Shown here in pieces: positions 1-8,340 of a stretch of DNA of 64,000 bases. The stretch spans positions 1 to 64,000 of the forward strand of contig DAOTCE010000002.1 in assembly GCA_035452965.1 (NCBI GenBank), given 5' to 3'. Origin of the DNA: Candidatus Paceibacterota bacterium. Lineage in GTDB: Bacteria; Verrucomicrobiota; Verrucomicrobiia; Limisphaerales; UBA8199. The notes beneath the pieces are model-generated. The model saw nothing but the letters and a program-made list of their open reading frames with translations, made no database searches and was not told where the DNA came from. How positions within the stretch are numbered: position 1 is the stretch's first letter; each line of letters starts with the position of its first letter. Made by a program: the position numbers and the translations under genes.

Positions 1-501
1 CAGAACCGGGCTCTCCTCACCACCGGTGAATAACTTTGGATGAGCTATAAGCGGCATGGATACCACAGAAAGACCAGGCGATTTAATTTGACGCTGCCCG
101 GAAGCGGCAGCGGCTCACAAGGGAGTCTCCCCGTATCCTCCCCGTATCCACACCATATCCACACCGTGGATACAGCCTTGACATCCCGGGGCGCTTCTGG
201 CGCAACCCATTGTGTTTAATGCACTTACAACAAAAGGGCCGCTCCCAAGTCCGCCGGAGGGCCAAATTCACCACAAGTAACGCCAATTCAAATAGATACG
301 CAAATCTGCCACCCATCAGCCGTTTTTACCCGACCGGAGCCCCCCGAGCCCGCGGCAGGCACTTGCACCTGCGGAAAATACGAAGCTATTTTGTTTGACT
401 CCTCGCCAAAAGGCTTGTCCGCACAACAAGGTTGCGCCCGCACGGCAGGGGACGCGCTGATGGGGCTTTCCTCGGAGCGCAGGTAAGCGCACATTTGGGG
501 C
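1..501. other. Intergenic region upstream of the sialidase-like gene
   Basis: No reading frame here looks like a conserved protein; the short frames on both strands are compositionally random and overlap one another. The only structure I see is a run of 11-bp repeats at 128-173, listed separately. The right part presumably holds the promoter of the sialidase-like gene starting at 502, but no clear -35/-10 pair stands out. Confidence 0.5.
128..173. repeat. Four 11-bp tandem units resembling DnaA boxes
   Basis: Two identical units TCCCCGTATCC (128-138, 139-149) are followed by ACACCATATCC (150-160) and ACACCGTGGAT (161-171). Read across the joints this gives GTATCCACA (144-152), ATATCCACA (155-163) and, on the other strand, GTATCCACG (165-173). 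These are close to the DnaA consensus TTATCCACA, at helical-turn spacing. No replication genes lie nearby, so an origin is not claimed. A DnaA- or other protein-binding cluster, or a decayed minisatellite, are both possible. Confidence 0.35.
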
Positions 502-2340
502 ATGGCTTATACAAATAGCTTCCGGCTGGCGGTATGTTGGTTGTGCGGAATGGCGTGGCTGAATACCGCGGCGGCCGCGGCACAGCGGCAGTCCGCGCCC
601 GACCCGCGGAACTTCGGCAACGGCAACCGCATCCCTGCCCAGGGCTACTGCGACCAGCCGCGCATCGTGGTGACCAGCGACGGCACCTGGGTGTGTGTCC
701 TGACCACCGGGCCCGGGGACGAAGGCGACGCGGGCCAGCACGTGGCGGCGAGCTTCAGCGAGGACAAGGGCAAGACGTGGTCGCCGCTGGTTGCCGTTGA
801 GCCGCCAGACAAGGATCGGAAGTCGGCCTACGCGCTGGCGCTGATCACGCCGCAGGACCGCGTGTATGCCTTCTACAATTACAACGGCGACGCCATCCGC
901 GCCAAACCCGACGGCTCACCCATCCGCGACGACATGCAAGGCTGGTGCTGCTACCGATATTCAGACGACCAGGGCAAGACCTGGTCCCAGCGGTATCGCG
1001 TCCCGATGCGCCTGACCGCCGCCGACCGCAACAACGAGTGGCAGGGCAAGCTGCAGATGTTCTGGATCATCGGCACACCCGCCGTGTTTGACGGCACAGC
1101 CATGTTCGGCTTCACCAAGCTGGGCAAGTACATCCTGGAAAATGGCGAAGGCTGGTTCTTTCGCTCGGACAACATCCTGCGCGAGCCCGACCCGGAGAAG
1201 ATCGAGTGGCAGCTTCTGCCCGACGGCGATCACGGCGTGCGCGCGCCGGAGTTCGGCTCCGTGCAGGAGGAGTTCGACGTCGTGCACCTGGAGAAAGACG
1301 ATTGGTTCTGCGTCAACCGCACGACGCTGGGACACGCGGCGTGCTCCTACAGCCGCGACGGCGGCCACACCTGGACCCGGCCCGACGCGCTGCGCTACAG
1401 CCCCGGCGGCCGCATCGTGAAACAACCCCGCGCCTGCGCCAAAATCTGGCAGGCCCGCAACGGCCGTTACCTGCTCTGGTTCCACAACAACGGCACCACC
1501 ACCTACAACAACGGCCCCAACGCCGGCAGCCGCAACATCGCCTGGCTGAGCGCCGGGCGGCTCAAGGACGGCTTCGTCTTCTGGTCGCAGCCGGAGATTG
1601 TGGCCTATGTGGACGGCGGGCTGCAGGGATGCAGCTACCCGGATTTCATCGAGGACAGCGGACGCTACTATATCTGTGCGACGCAGAAGACCGAAGCCCG
1701 CGTGATGGATGTCGAGCCGGGCTTGCTCGCGGGCCTATGGGATCAAGACACCCGGGGCGAGATCGCGACCAACGGCCTGGCGCTCAACCTCACCGGCGAG
1801 AATTGCGCCGCCAACGCCAAAGCCCGCGCGCCCAGGCTGGCGCCGCTCTGCGGGGACATCCAGCGCCGCAAACCGGATGACGAAGGCGCGGGCGGCCTGA
1901 CCATCGAAGTGGCGGCGCGCTTCGCCGACCTCGCGCCGGGCCAGGTGCTGCTCGATTCGCGGGACGGCGCCGGCCGGGGCTATGCGCTGCGCACCATCGA
2001 AGGTGGCGCCGTGCGGTTTGAAATGGCGGACGGCTGGCAAGCCGCTTCCTGGGATTCCGACGCCGGCCTGCTCCAGACCAACACCACGCATCACATCGTG
2101 GTCGCGGTGGACGGGCGCGTGAAGGTTATCTGTTTTGTCCTGGACGGCGTGCTGAACGATGGCGGGGCGCGACGCCAGTTCGGCTTCGGGCGCTTTAATC
2201 CGACCTTCAAAGACGTGAGTGGGGCGCGCGACCTGCGGATCGCCCCGGCCCTGCATGGCGAGCTGGGATGCCTCCGGCTCTACAACCGGACCTTGCGCAC
2301 GAGCGAAGCTGTCGGTAACTTCCGGTCCCTGCCTCGCTGA
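502..2340 (+). CDS. Secreted sialidase-like BNR-repeat protein with C-terminal LamG-like domain
   Basis: 612 aa. The N-terminus (about residues 1-27) is a signal peptide ending in an alanine run, so the protein is exported. The middle carries at least three Asp-box/BNR motifs of the form SxDxGxTW: SEDKGKTW near 86-93, SDDQGKTW near 154-161 and SRDGGHTW near 284-291. These mark the six-bladed propeller fold of sialidases and related glycosidases. From about residue 440 to the end the protein resembles a concanavalin/LamG-like lectin domain, closing with the LYNRTLRTSEA pattern typical of that module. Related bacterial proteins are annotated as exo-alpha-sialidases, but many planctomycete and verrucomicrobial members have unproven substrates. 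It converges on the GHL10-like gene with a 17-bp gap. A sialidase activity is inferred from the fold only. Confidence 0.8.
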   Translation: MAYTNSFRLAVCWLCGMAWLNTAAAAAQRQSAPDPRNFGNGNRIPAQGYCDQPRIVVTSDGTWVCVLTTGPGDEGDAGQHVAASFSEDKGKTWSPLVAVEPPDKDRKSAYALALITPQDRVYAFYNYNGDAIRAKPDGSPIRDDMQGWCCYRYSDDQGKTWSQRYRVPMRLTAADRNNEWQGKLQMFWIIGTPAVFDGTAMFGFTKLGKYILENGEGWFFRSDNILREPDPEKIEWQLLPDGDHGVRAPEFGSVQEEFDVVHLEKDDWFCVNRTTLGHAACSYSRDGGHTWTRPDALRYSPGGRIVKQPRACAKIWQARNGRYLLWFHNNGTTTYNNGPNAGSRNIAWLSAGRLKDGFVFWSQPEIVAYVDGGLQGCSYPDFIEDSGRYYICATQKTEARVMDVEPGLLAGLWDQDTRGEIATNGLALNLTGENCAANAKARAPRLAPLCGDIQRRKPDDEGAGGLTIEVAARFADLAPGQVLLDSRDGAGRGYALRTIEGGAVRFEMADGWQAASWDSDAGLLQTNTTHHIVVAVDGRVKVICFVLDGVLNDGGARRQFGFGRFNPTFKDVSGARDLRIAPALHGELGCLRLYNRTLRTSEAVGNFRSLPR

Positions 2341-2357
2341 CGCAGCGGCGGCGGTCC

Positions 2358-4907
2358 CTACTGGACCTGAATGCGGTAGTACCGGGAAGCGTTGGTCGCC
2401 GCCTCGTCCGTCACAGTGATCGGCACTCCCGTGCCGGTGACATTGGTCAGCAACTGCCAACCGGATGCCTCCAGGTCATCCTTGTGCTCCACCGTGTAAA
2501 CCGGGCCGGCCTCCGTGGTGAAAGTGAGACTGAAACCGCTCACATCCAGGCTCGGGGAACTGACCGTGGGCTGCGCCGCCAGCACGAGCTGGGCCGGGCT
2601 GCTGAGCACGGAGCTGCCATTGCCGCTCACCAGGACGGTGTAAGTCCCGAAATCAGCCGCCTGGATGTTGATGAGGTTCAACGCAGTGCTTGTCTCTCCG
2701 GCGATATCCACCCCGCCCAGCCGCCACTGGTAGGCGGTCGCATTGGTCGCCGTGACCTGGAAAGTCGCGCTGCCTCCCGGGCCGCGGATGCAGCTCTGCG
2801 GCTGCGTCACGATGCCCGGCGCCAGCTCGTTGGTGACCGTCACGAAGCGCGCCAGAGAATCCACCGTCGCGCCGCCGTTATAAGTGGCTCGAGCCGTCAG
2901 GCTATAGCTCCCGGGGCTTGGGTTGCTCCACGAATACACGTAGGGCGCGGTGGCAACATTGGCGATCAGGTTCGTCCCCCAGGCATAGAACCCGACGTAG
3001 TCAATCACATTGTTAAAGCTGACGACGGTGGCCCTGAGGTTGATATTGGTCGGCAGCGAATAGCGGGAGTTGTTCAAAGGCTCCATCAACCCAATGGCCG
3101 GCTGCCGATTGGTAACAGTGATGTTGCTGCTGGCGGAATTCACATAGCTTGCGCCGTTGTACACGACCCGCGCCCAGACCGCGCTCTCGCCGATCGGCGC
3201 GTCGGTCCAGGAATAGGCGTAGGGCGAATTCGTGACATAAGCCAGCAGCGTCCCGCCGTTGAAAAAGCCGACGTAGTCAATGGAGTTGCCGTTGGTGGTG
3301 ACGGTCGCGGTCATGGCAATGGTCGCCGGGTACGAATAGCTGGCGTTGTTGGTCGGCGTGTTCAGCACCACGACCGGGGCCGGGGCATTGAGCGTGAAGT
3401 CATAGCGCACAACGTCGCCGGCCAGCACTTTGGCATTGGCGATGGTCTGCGGCGTCATTCCGCTCTTGCTCGCGGTGGTTGAGCGGACGGTGCCGGCGGC
3501 CGTCGCCGGAATCAGGGTGACGACGTAGCAGCCATTGCCGTCCGTCTTGACGCTGGATTTGCCCACAACCGTGACGGTGGCATCGTCCACGTATTGGCCG
3601 GTGTTGAAGTCTTTGACGCGCCCCCACATAATGCCCTCCTTGGCGGTGGCCGGGTTGCGCCACGGCATGTCAGGGGTGGTGACAACGCTTGTGTTAACGT
3701 TCGCGGCGGCGTAGGCCCACCAATCGGACGGAGCAGTAAAGTAGGAGTAAGTTGCATATCCCTTGAGCCCCTTGCCGCGGAGATAGCTGATCTCGCTGGC
3801 GATGGTGGCGCTGTCCGTCCCGCTGAAGCTCATGCCCATGAACACCGGCCGGACGGCTATCCAGCAGGAGGTGATGCGGTCCGCCCACGAGTTGAAGGCA
3901 CTGGTGCCGTAAGCCTGCGGGATCACCGCGTCCAGCCAGCCGTTTTGGAGCATGGCCGGCCAATCCGAGAAGTAGGTGTAGGCTTCTTCGCTTGTGAAGG
4001 TGCAGCTTCCGGGCGGTGAGCCGTAGGCCATCGTCGCGGAGGTGTGGCGCAAGGGCTGGCGCGGGTTGCTCTTGATGGATTGAATCTCGGCCTGAACGCG
4101 GGCCATTAGCTCGTTCTTGAAGCGGCGGCGGTAATTAGACCAGGCGGTGTCGCCGTTGCTGGGCGTATAGGTGTCGGCATACCCGTTATTGATCCGGAAA
4201 CGCGCCAGCCCGGAGCGGGGATAGCTGGCTTGGCTGTAAGCGGGATAGCCGAAACCGGCGGTGTAGCCCGCACCGTTGAGTTCGTCGTCCCAGTTGATGC
4301 CATCAATCGGGTAGTTGTTCACCAATTCTCTCACAATGCTGACGATGTATTCCTGCACATCGGGAGATCCCATATCGAGACTGTAATAGCCGTCCACGGG
4401 CAAAGGTGTGCCCCCCTCGCTGTTGGCCACTGGAGCGATGAACCATTCGGGATGAGCAATAAGGGTGGAGTTGCCGTTGGGCGGGAAGGTCAGCGAGACG
4501 CGATACATGGCGCCGCCGCTGCCGCCGATCCAGGCATGGACCTCAATACCGGCGGCATGCGCCTGGGTGCACAGGTAGGCCAGGGGATCGAAGTTGGCTT
4601 TGACCCGCGGAGACCAGGGCACGAGACTCGACTGCCACTGGGCCCCGTGCGAGCTGGTACCGTTGTAATCCATGTAACCAAGCACCTGGACGATGACCGC
4701 GTTATATCTGGCGCTGGCAAGGGTCGAAACCAGTGTGTCCACTTCGCTCTGGCTGCTCATGCCGGCATGAAAGATATCAACCCACGCCGCGCGGAACTCC
4801 TGGGCCGGGAGCGGAATGGCTGGCGCGAAACAAAGGACAACGAGGGTGGCGGCGAACCGCCGCATGCCGGCTCTGGACCGCCGTGCAAGACCAAAAAAGA
4901 GACTCAT
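2358..4907 (-). CDS. Secreted GHL10-type glycosyl hydrolase-like protein with Ig-like modules
   Basis: 849 aa. A signal peptide lies near residues 1-36; a second Met at residue 15 could be the true start. The mature protein opens with FRAAWVDIFHAG, the hallmark of the GHL10 (formerly DUF187) TIM-barrel family, which runs to about residue 400. Next come a carboxypeptidase-regulatory-like beta domain (about 425-510), two homologous Ig-like repeats each containing a YVGFF/YVGFY motif and ending in a VTN linker (about 515-695), an Ig-like domain with PGIVTQPQS (about 700-780), and a C-terminal beta domain ending YYRIQVQ. Such C-terminal modules are common in secreted verrucomicrobial proteins and probably aid surface retention. 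The substrate is unknown; GHL10 proteins are thought to act on peptidoglycan or polysaccharide. It is divergent from nadE. Confidence 0.8.
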   Translation of the reverse strand: MSLFFGLARRSRAGMRRFAATLVVLCFAPAIPLPAQEFRAAWVDIFHAGMSSQSEVDTLVSTLASARYNAVIVQVLGYMDYNGTSSHGAQWQSSLVPWSPRVKANFDPLAYLCTQAHAAGIEVHAWIGGSGGAMYRVSLTFPPNGNSTLIAHPEWFIAPVANSEGGTPLPVDGYYSLDMGSPDVQEYIVSIVRELVNNYPIDGINWDDELNGAGYTAGFGYPAYSQASYPRSGLARFRINNGYADTYTPSNGDTAWSNYRRRFKNELMARVQAEIQSIKSNPRQPLRHTSATMAYGSPPGSCTFTSEEAYTYFSDWPAMLQNGWLDAVIPQAYGTSAFNSWADRITSCWIAVRPVFMGMSFSGTDSATIASEISYLRGKGLKGYATYSYFTAPSDWWAYAAANVNTSVVTTPDMPWRNPATAKEGIMWGRVKDFNTGQYVDDATVTVVGKSSVKTDGNGCYVVTLIPATAAGTVRSTTASKSGMTPQTIANAKVLAGDVVRYDFTLNAPAPVVVLNTPTNNASYSYPATIAMTATVTTNGNSIDYVGFFNGGTLLAYVTNSPYAYSWTDAPIGESAVWARVVYNGASYVNSASSNITVTNRQPAIGLMEPLNNSRYSLPTNINLRATVVSFNNVIDYVGFYAWGTNLIANVATAPYVYSWSNPSPGSYSLTARATYNGGATVDSLARFVTVTNELAPGIVTQPQSCIRGPGGSATFQVTATNATAYQWRLGGVDIAGETSTALNLINIQAADFGTYTVLVSGNGSSVLSSPAQLVLAAQPTVSSPSLDVSGFSLTFTTEAGPVYTVEHKDDLEASGWQLLTNVTGTGVPITVTDEAATNASRYYRIQVQ

Positions 4908-5023
4908 CCTCTATTTTATAACGAAATCGTTGCCGGAAGTCGATGGGTTTCCGGGGCCCAGGAGCCGCCAGCGGCTCCGAAAAGTGGTTCCCGCGCAACC
5001 GTGAAAGCGTTAGGCTGCCCAAA

Positions 5024-5935
5024 GTGAAAGCACCCGAACAGAGAATTAAACTGGCCCGGATGGATGCCAGCCAGGTGGCGGATGAAATCGGAGGGTTCAT
5101 CCTGCGCAAGGTCCTGGAAATGAAGAAGACCGGCGGGGTGCTCGGTATCTCCGGGGGCGTGGACAGCACTTGCGTGGCCGCGCTGGCCAAACGGGCCTTT
5201 GACCGGCACAACGCAACCCACCCCGATCGCCCCCTGGAACTCGTGGGCTACCTTCTCCCCTCAAATACCAACCATCCCGCGGATGTGGAGGACGGCCTGA
5301 AAGTCGCAACCCGGCTGGGGATCCGGCATGAGATCCAGAGCATCGAGGCGATTGTGGAAGCCTTCAAGACCACCAATCCGGAGGCGCTCAATCACAAGTA
5401 CCATCGCGGCAACCTGACTTCCGAGATTCGCGCCGTGGTCCTGCACGTCAAGGCCGCGACCGAAAACAAAGTCGTCATCGGCACCGGCAACAAGGACGAA
5501 GACTACGGCGTCGCTTACTACACACTCTTCGGCGATGGCGCGGTGCATATGAGCCCGATCGGCAACCTGCCCAAGCGGCTGGTGCGCGAAATGGCCGCTC
5601 ATCTGGGCTTCGAGGAACTGGCGGGCCGGGTTTCCACCGCCGGCCTTGAGCCGGGGCAGACCTCCTTCAAAGACCTCGGCTGCGATTACGAGTTCGCCGA
5701 GCTGGTATTGAATGGCCTGGAACAGGGCCTGCGGCTGGAGGAGCTTGCCGGGCACAGCCAGGTGGTGGCATACGCCCGGCAGCAAATGGAGAAATACGTC
5801 CAATGGTACGGCGCGCCGAAGTTCACCTCCATCGAAGCTCTGGTCCGCGAAATCATTCGACGGCATGAGATCGCCCTGCTCAAGGCCGAGATCGTCAATC
5901 CGGATATCGCTTCCATTACGCTGAAGCTGGAGTAG
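5024..5935 (+). CDS. nadE: NAD(+) synthetase
   Basis: About 303 aa from a GTG start. It makes NAD from nicotinic acid adenine dinucleotide in the cytoplasm using ATP and ammonia (or glutamine). The N-type ATP-pyrophosphatase P-loop SGGVDST is at about residues 43-49. Later signatures NLTSEIRA, GTGNKDED and SPIGNLPK match the NadE family. There is no amidase domain, so this is the ammonia-type enzyme. The start is uncertain: ATG 4943 and ATG 5060 are in frame. GTG 5024 places a normal-length helix before the P-loop, whereas 4943 would add a low-complexity leader. The membrane protein at 5951 follows 15 bp later on the same strand and may be cotranscribed. nadB, another NAD-synthesis gene, lies at 56.9 kb. 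Confidence 0.9.
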   Translation: MKAPEQRIKLARMDASQVADEIGGFILRKVLEMKKTGGVLGISGGVDSTCVAALAKRAFDRHNATHPDRPLELVGYLLPSNTNHPADVEDGLKVATRLGIRHEIQSIEAIVEAFKTTNPEALNHKYHRGNLTSEIRAVVLHVKAATENKVVIGTGNKDEDYGVAYYTLFGDGAVHMSPIGNLPKRLVREMAAHLGFEELAGRVSTAGLEPGQTSFKDLGCDYEFAELVLNGLEQGLRLEELAGHSQVVAYARQQMEKYVQWYGAPKFTSIEALVREIIRRHEIALLKAEIVNPDIASITLKLE

Positions 5936-5950
5936 CTTGATCCTGAACTT

Positions 5951-6700
5951 ATGAACACAACCATTCCGCCCGCTCCGCCGCCGGCGCCCGCCACCCAGAC
6001 GCCGCCCCCCAAGCGGCGCTCCTTCCTGTTTTACGCGTGCGGGATCATGCTGGCCCTCGTGGTGATCATCGCCGCGACGGTTGCCATCACGCTCTGGTGG
6101 ATCCAGCGTCCAATCAAGCCGGTCGTGTTGTCACCGCCGGAAAAGGCCGTCGTGGAGGAAAAGCTCCGGCATCTCAGCGGCGCGGAGGATCCGGTCCCCA
6201 GTCAGCCTCCGCCGCCCCCGCATGAATCTCAAGTCGAGGCCACTCCCCCTGCGGCCCCCAGTGACGCGTTCTCGCATCCGAGGCATGATCGGCGCTACGT
6301 GCCGGGGTCGAAGATGTTCAAGCTGACCGAACGCGAACTCAACGGATTGCTCAACGCCAACACCGACCTGGGCAGAACCGTGCGGCTCGAGCTGGCCAGA
6401 GACGCCATCAACGCCTACCTGGCTGTGCCCATCCCGCAGGACTTCCCGATTGGCGGCGGCAAGATGTTTCGCGCGCGCGGCCGTTTCCGCGTGTCGCTGG
6501 GCAACGCGGGAGCGCCGGTCGCGATGCTGGAGGATATCACCGTCTTCGGCCTGAGCCTGCCGAAGGCCTGGCTGGGCGGGCTGAAGGGAGAGAACCTGCT
6601 GGGCGACGCGGTGGGCAAGCGCGATGGATCGCCCATAATTCAAGGGATCAAGGGCCTGCGTGTCGAGCCCGGAGCTCTAGTCCTGGAGGTTGAAGACTGA
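5951..6700 (+). CDS. Membrane-anchored protein of unknown function
   Basis: 249 aa, not recognised. A proline-rich cytoplasmic start (residues 1-22) is followed by one strong transmembrane segment (about 25-50, FYACGIMLALVVIIAATVAI). Then comes a Pro/Glu-rich linker with PPPPPHE, and a soluble C-terminal domain from about residue 110 containing FKLTERELNGLLNAN and RARGRFRVSLGN. Single-pass topology with a periplasmic domain is likely. The C-terminal pattern resembles small verrucomicrobial and planctomycete proteins of unknown role that bear a lipid-binding-like beta fold, but I cannot name a family. It starts 15 bp after nadE on the same strand. Confidence 0.7.
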   Translation: MNTTIPPAPPPAPATQTPPPKRRSFLFYACGIMLALVVIIAATVAITLWWIQRPIKPVVLSPPEKAVVEEKLRHLSGAEDPVPSQPPPPPHESQVEATPPAAPSDAFSHPRHDRRYVPGSKMFKLTERELNGLLNANTDLGRTVRLELARDAINAYLAVPIPQDFPIGGGKMFRARGRFRVSLGNAGAPVAMLEDITVFGLSLPKAWLGGLKGENLLGDAVGKRDGSPIIQGIKGLRVEPGALVLEVED

Positions 6701-6755
6701 CCGCCAAGTGACCGCGCGCAGACCAAAGAGCCGCGGTAATCCCTCAGTCTGGCAG

Positions 6756-6805
6756 GGCGCTTTCGCCGAAAGCGCCACCATTCGGCCGCCTCGGCGAGGC
6801 GGCCG
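6756..6805. repeat. Two adjacent perfect hairpins with 3-nt loops
   Basis: Hairpin 1 (6756-6776) has a 9-bp stem GGCGCTTTC around loop GCC. Hairpin 2 (6783-6805) has a 10-bp stem CGGCCGCCTC around loop GGC. They are separated by 6 nt and lie 55 bp downstream of the stop at 6700. There is no U-tract after either arm, so they are not typical intrinsic terminators. The tandem arrangement resembles REP/BIME-type repeats at operon ends and may stabilise the upstream mRNA. Confidence 0.6.
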
Positions 6806-6954
6806 TCTCAGCCGTTGTTCTGCCGGCGGTTTGATGGACCACCCCGGGAGCATGACGGAGCGGGCGAGCAGGGGGTGTGTGCTTTGGCCTGCCTGAGGTT
6901 CGCCGGTGCGGTTGCGAACGTTACCGTTTGCCTCGCGTGGAGGAGCACACAGCC

Positions 6955-7062
6955 ATGAACAGGACAGTCTCACGAACGGACGCTGCCAGGGATCAGCCTG
7001 CCGAGTTGGCGTTCCTCCGGAGCGAAGAACGCTGCCGCCGAATGATCCAGACCACCCACTAG
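6955..7062 (+). pseudogene. Truncated start of a PAS-domain protein
   Basis: A 35-codon frame with a good ribosome-binding site (GGAGGA about 10 nt before the ATG). Its end, LRSEERCRRMIQTTH, matches the first helix of many PAS domains in sensor kinases (SEERFRRLVETAH-like). The frame then hits TAG at 7060, and the downstream DNA is the end of the convergent rhomboid gene. I read this as the surviving 5' end of a PAS/histidine-kinase gene whose remainder was deleted. A very small expressed peptide cannot be excluded. Confidence 0.45.
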
Positions 7063-7631
7063 TCGGCTGAGTTGGGGGGAGCGGTGACCGCCCCTCGCCG
7101 TTGTGACCATAGCGAGGCCAGTGCAATCCCTGAGACCAGCCCGGCGAGGTGCCCTTCCCAGGAGATGCCTGCCAGGGTGGGCAAGATCCCTCTGAGCATT
7201 CCGCCATAAGCCAGCAAGCAGAGCATTGACAAACAAAGAGCTCCAAAAGTGCGTTTGAAGTACGCGAGGGAGGTCAAGTAACCAAAATAACAGAAGATCA
7301 GCCCGCTTGCACCAACATGGCAGGCGCTTCTCGCCAGCAGCCAGGTCACCCCCCCGCCCAGAAGTATGCCGCCGACGGTGACCACCGCGAATTCGCTCCG
7401 GCTGCGGCCGCAAATAACGCACCCGAGAACCAGTAACGGCAAAGTGTTGGCGGCCAGGTGCGGGTAGGAAGCATGGAGAAGCGGCGCCCACAGCACCCCC
7501 GCCAGGCCGTGCAGGTTGCGAGGGATGATGCCGTGCTGGATGAGTTGGCCCTTCCAGACCAGATGATCCAGCAGCAAGAGCAGCCAGCAAACGGCCGTCA
7601 ACGTGAGTATGGGAGCGAATCGTGTAAGCAC
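7059..7631 (-). CDS. Rhomboid-family intramembrane serine protease
   Basis: 190 aa with about six hydrophobic segments. Catalytic features of the rhomboid fold are present: HASYPHLAANT in the second helix (conserved His and Asn-62), the nucleophile in GASGLIF (Ser-109), and the catalytic His in WEGHLAGLVSG (His-161). Rhomboids cleave transmembrane segments of client proteins inside the membrane. The gene is monocistronic and convergent with the truncated PAS fragment; its stop overlaps the end of that fragment. The client is unknown. The protein is at the short end of the family and lacks an N-terminal zinc-ribbon or TPR extension. Confidence 0.88.
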   Translation of the reverse strand: MLTRFAPILTLTAVCWLLLLLDHLVWKGQLIQHGIIPRNLHGLAGVLWAPLLHASYPHLAANTLPLLVLGCVICGRSRSEFAVVTVGGILLGGGVTWLLARSACHVGASGLIFCYFGYLTSLAYFKRTFGALCLSMLCLLAYGGMLRGILPTLAGISWEGHLAGLVSGIALASLWSQRRGAVTAPPNSAD

Positions 7632-7847
7632 AGGCTTTATGCGCGCCAGCCTCCAGCGCCGTTGCGGCTCCGCCCGGAAACCGTTATGGCCGGCATTGCT
7701 TTGAGGGCATTCACAGTTCCAACGCGGCAGAATGTGGAACGACGAAGGCTCTATTGGAATAACAAAATGGGGAGCGCCTTTGAAAGGCCGCCAGGGCGTA
7801 AATTATTTGTCTTTTCCTCACCGCCCGCCTCAGGCTAGAGTCCGCTC

Positions 7848-8252
7848 ATGTCTGAAATTGTGGCTTTTGTCAATCGTGGAGCGGTGACCATAACACCGGC
7901 GATCGTGGAGAAAGTCCTCCGGCATCTGCCGCAATGGAAATTGGAGTTCACGCAGATTTACGAGCCCCTGTTCCCGCACCTGGTGGATCAATTGGAGTTT
8001 CTCGCCGATGCGGTGGAGGACATGGCGGAAGGCGCCTATAAGGAGCTGCCGTACTCCGCATTTGCCCAGGCGGTGTTCGCGCTGATTTACGCGCACAAGA
8101 AGGTGGGCATTATTCCCGATACAATTCTGAACCTCGGGCGGGCCGACGATTCGAGCGTGGTCCGGGCGGTGCTGATTCAAAACGAGAAGGCCTTCGCGAT
8201 TTACGCCACCCACCAAAGCCTCGAGTGGTCCAGGATCACCAGCCAACCCTAG
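7848..8252 (+). CDS. YkvA-like (DUF1232) small protein
   Basis: 134 aa. The central motif AYAHKK-like plus IIPDTILNLGRADDSSVVRAVL (about residues 83-110) matches the DUF1232/YkvA signature, in which a hydrophobic segment precedes IPDxxPxLGxxDD. Here the region is less hydrophobic than in membrane-bound members, so the protein may be soluble or peripheral. Its molecular role is unknown in the family. It stands alone between the rhomboid gene (divergent) and a convergent hydrolase gene. The start ATG is well placed, 216 bp from the rhomboid start. Confidence 0.65.
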   Translation: MSEIVAFVNRGAVTITPAIVEKVLRHLPQWKLEFTQIYEPLFPHLVDQLEFLADAVEDMAEGAYKELPYSAFAQAVFALIYAHKKVGIIPDTILNLGRADDSSVVRAVLIQNEKAFAIYATHQSLEWSRITSQP

Positions 8253-8340
8253 CCGGAATGAGGCAAAGAGGGCTCCGGGGCAACCGCCTATTGGGGCGAC
8301 AAGAACCGGGTCCTGGCGCCAAGCCCTGCTGATTCCTTAG

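Noticed and set aside
128..173. Replication origin
   Set aside because: The DnaA-like cluster is small, and no dnaA, dnaN, gidA or AT-rich unwinding region is present.
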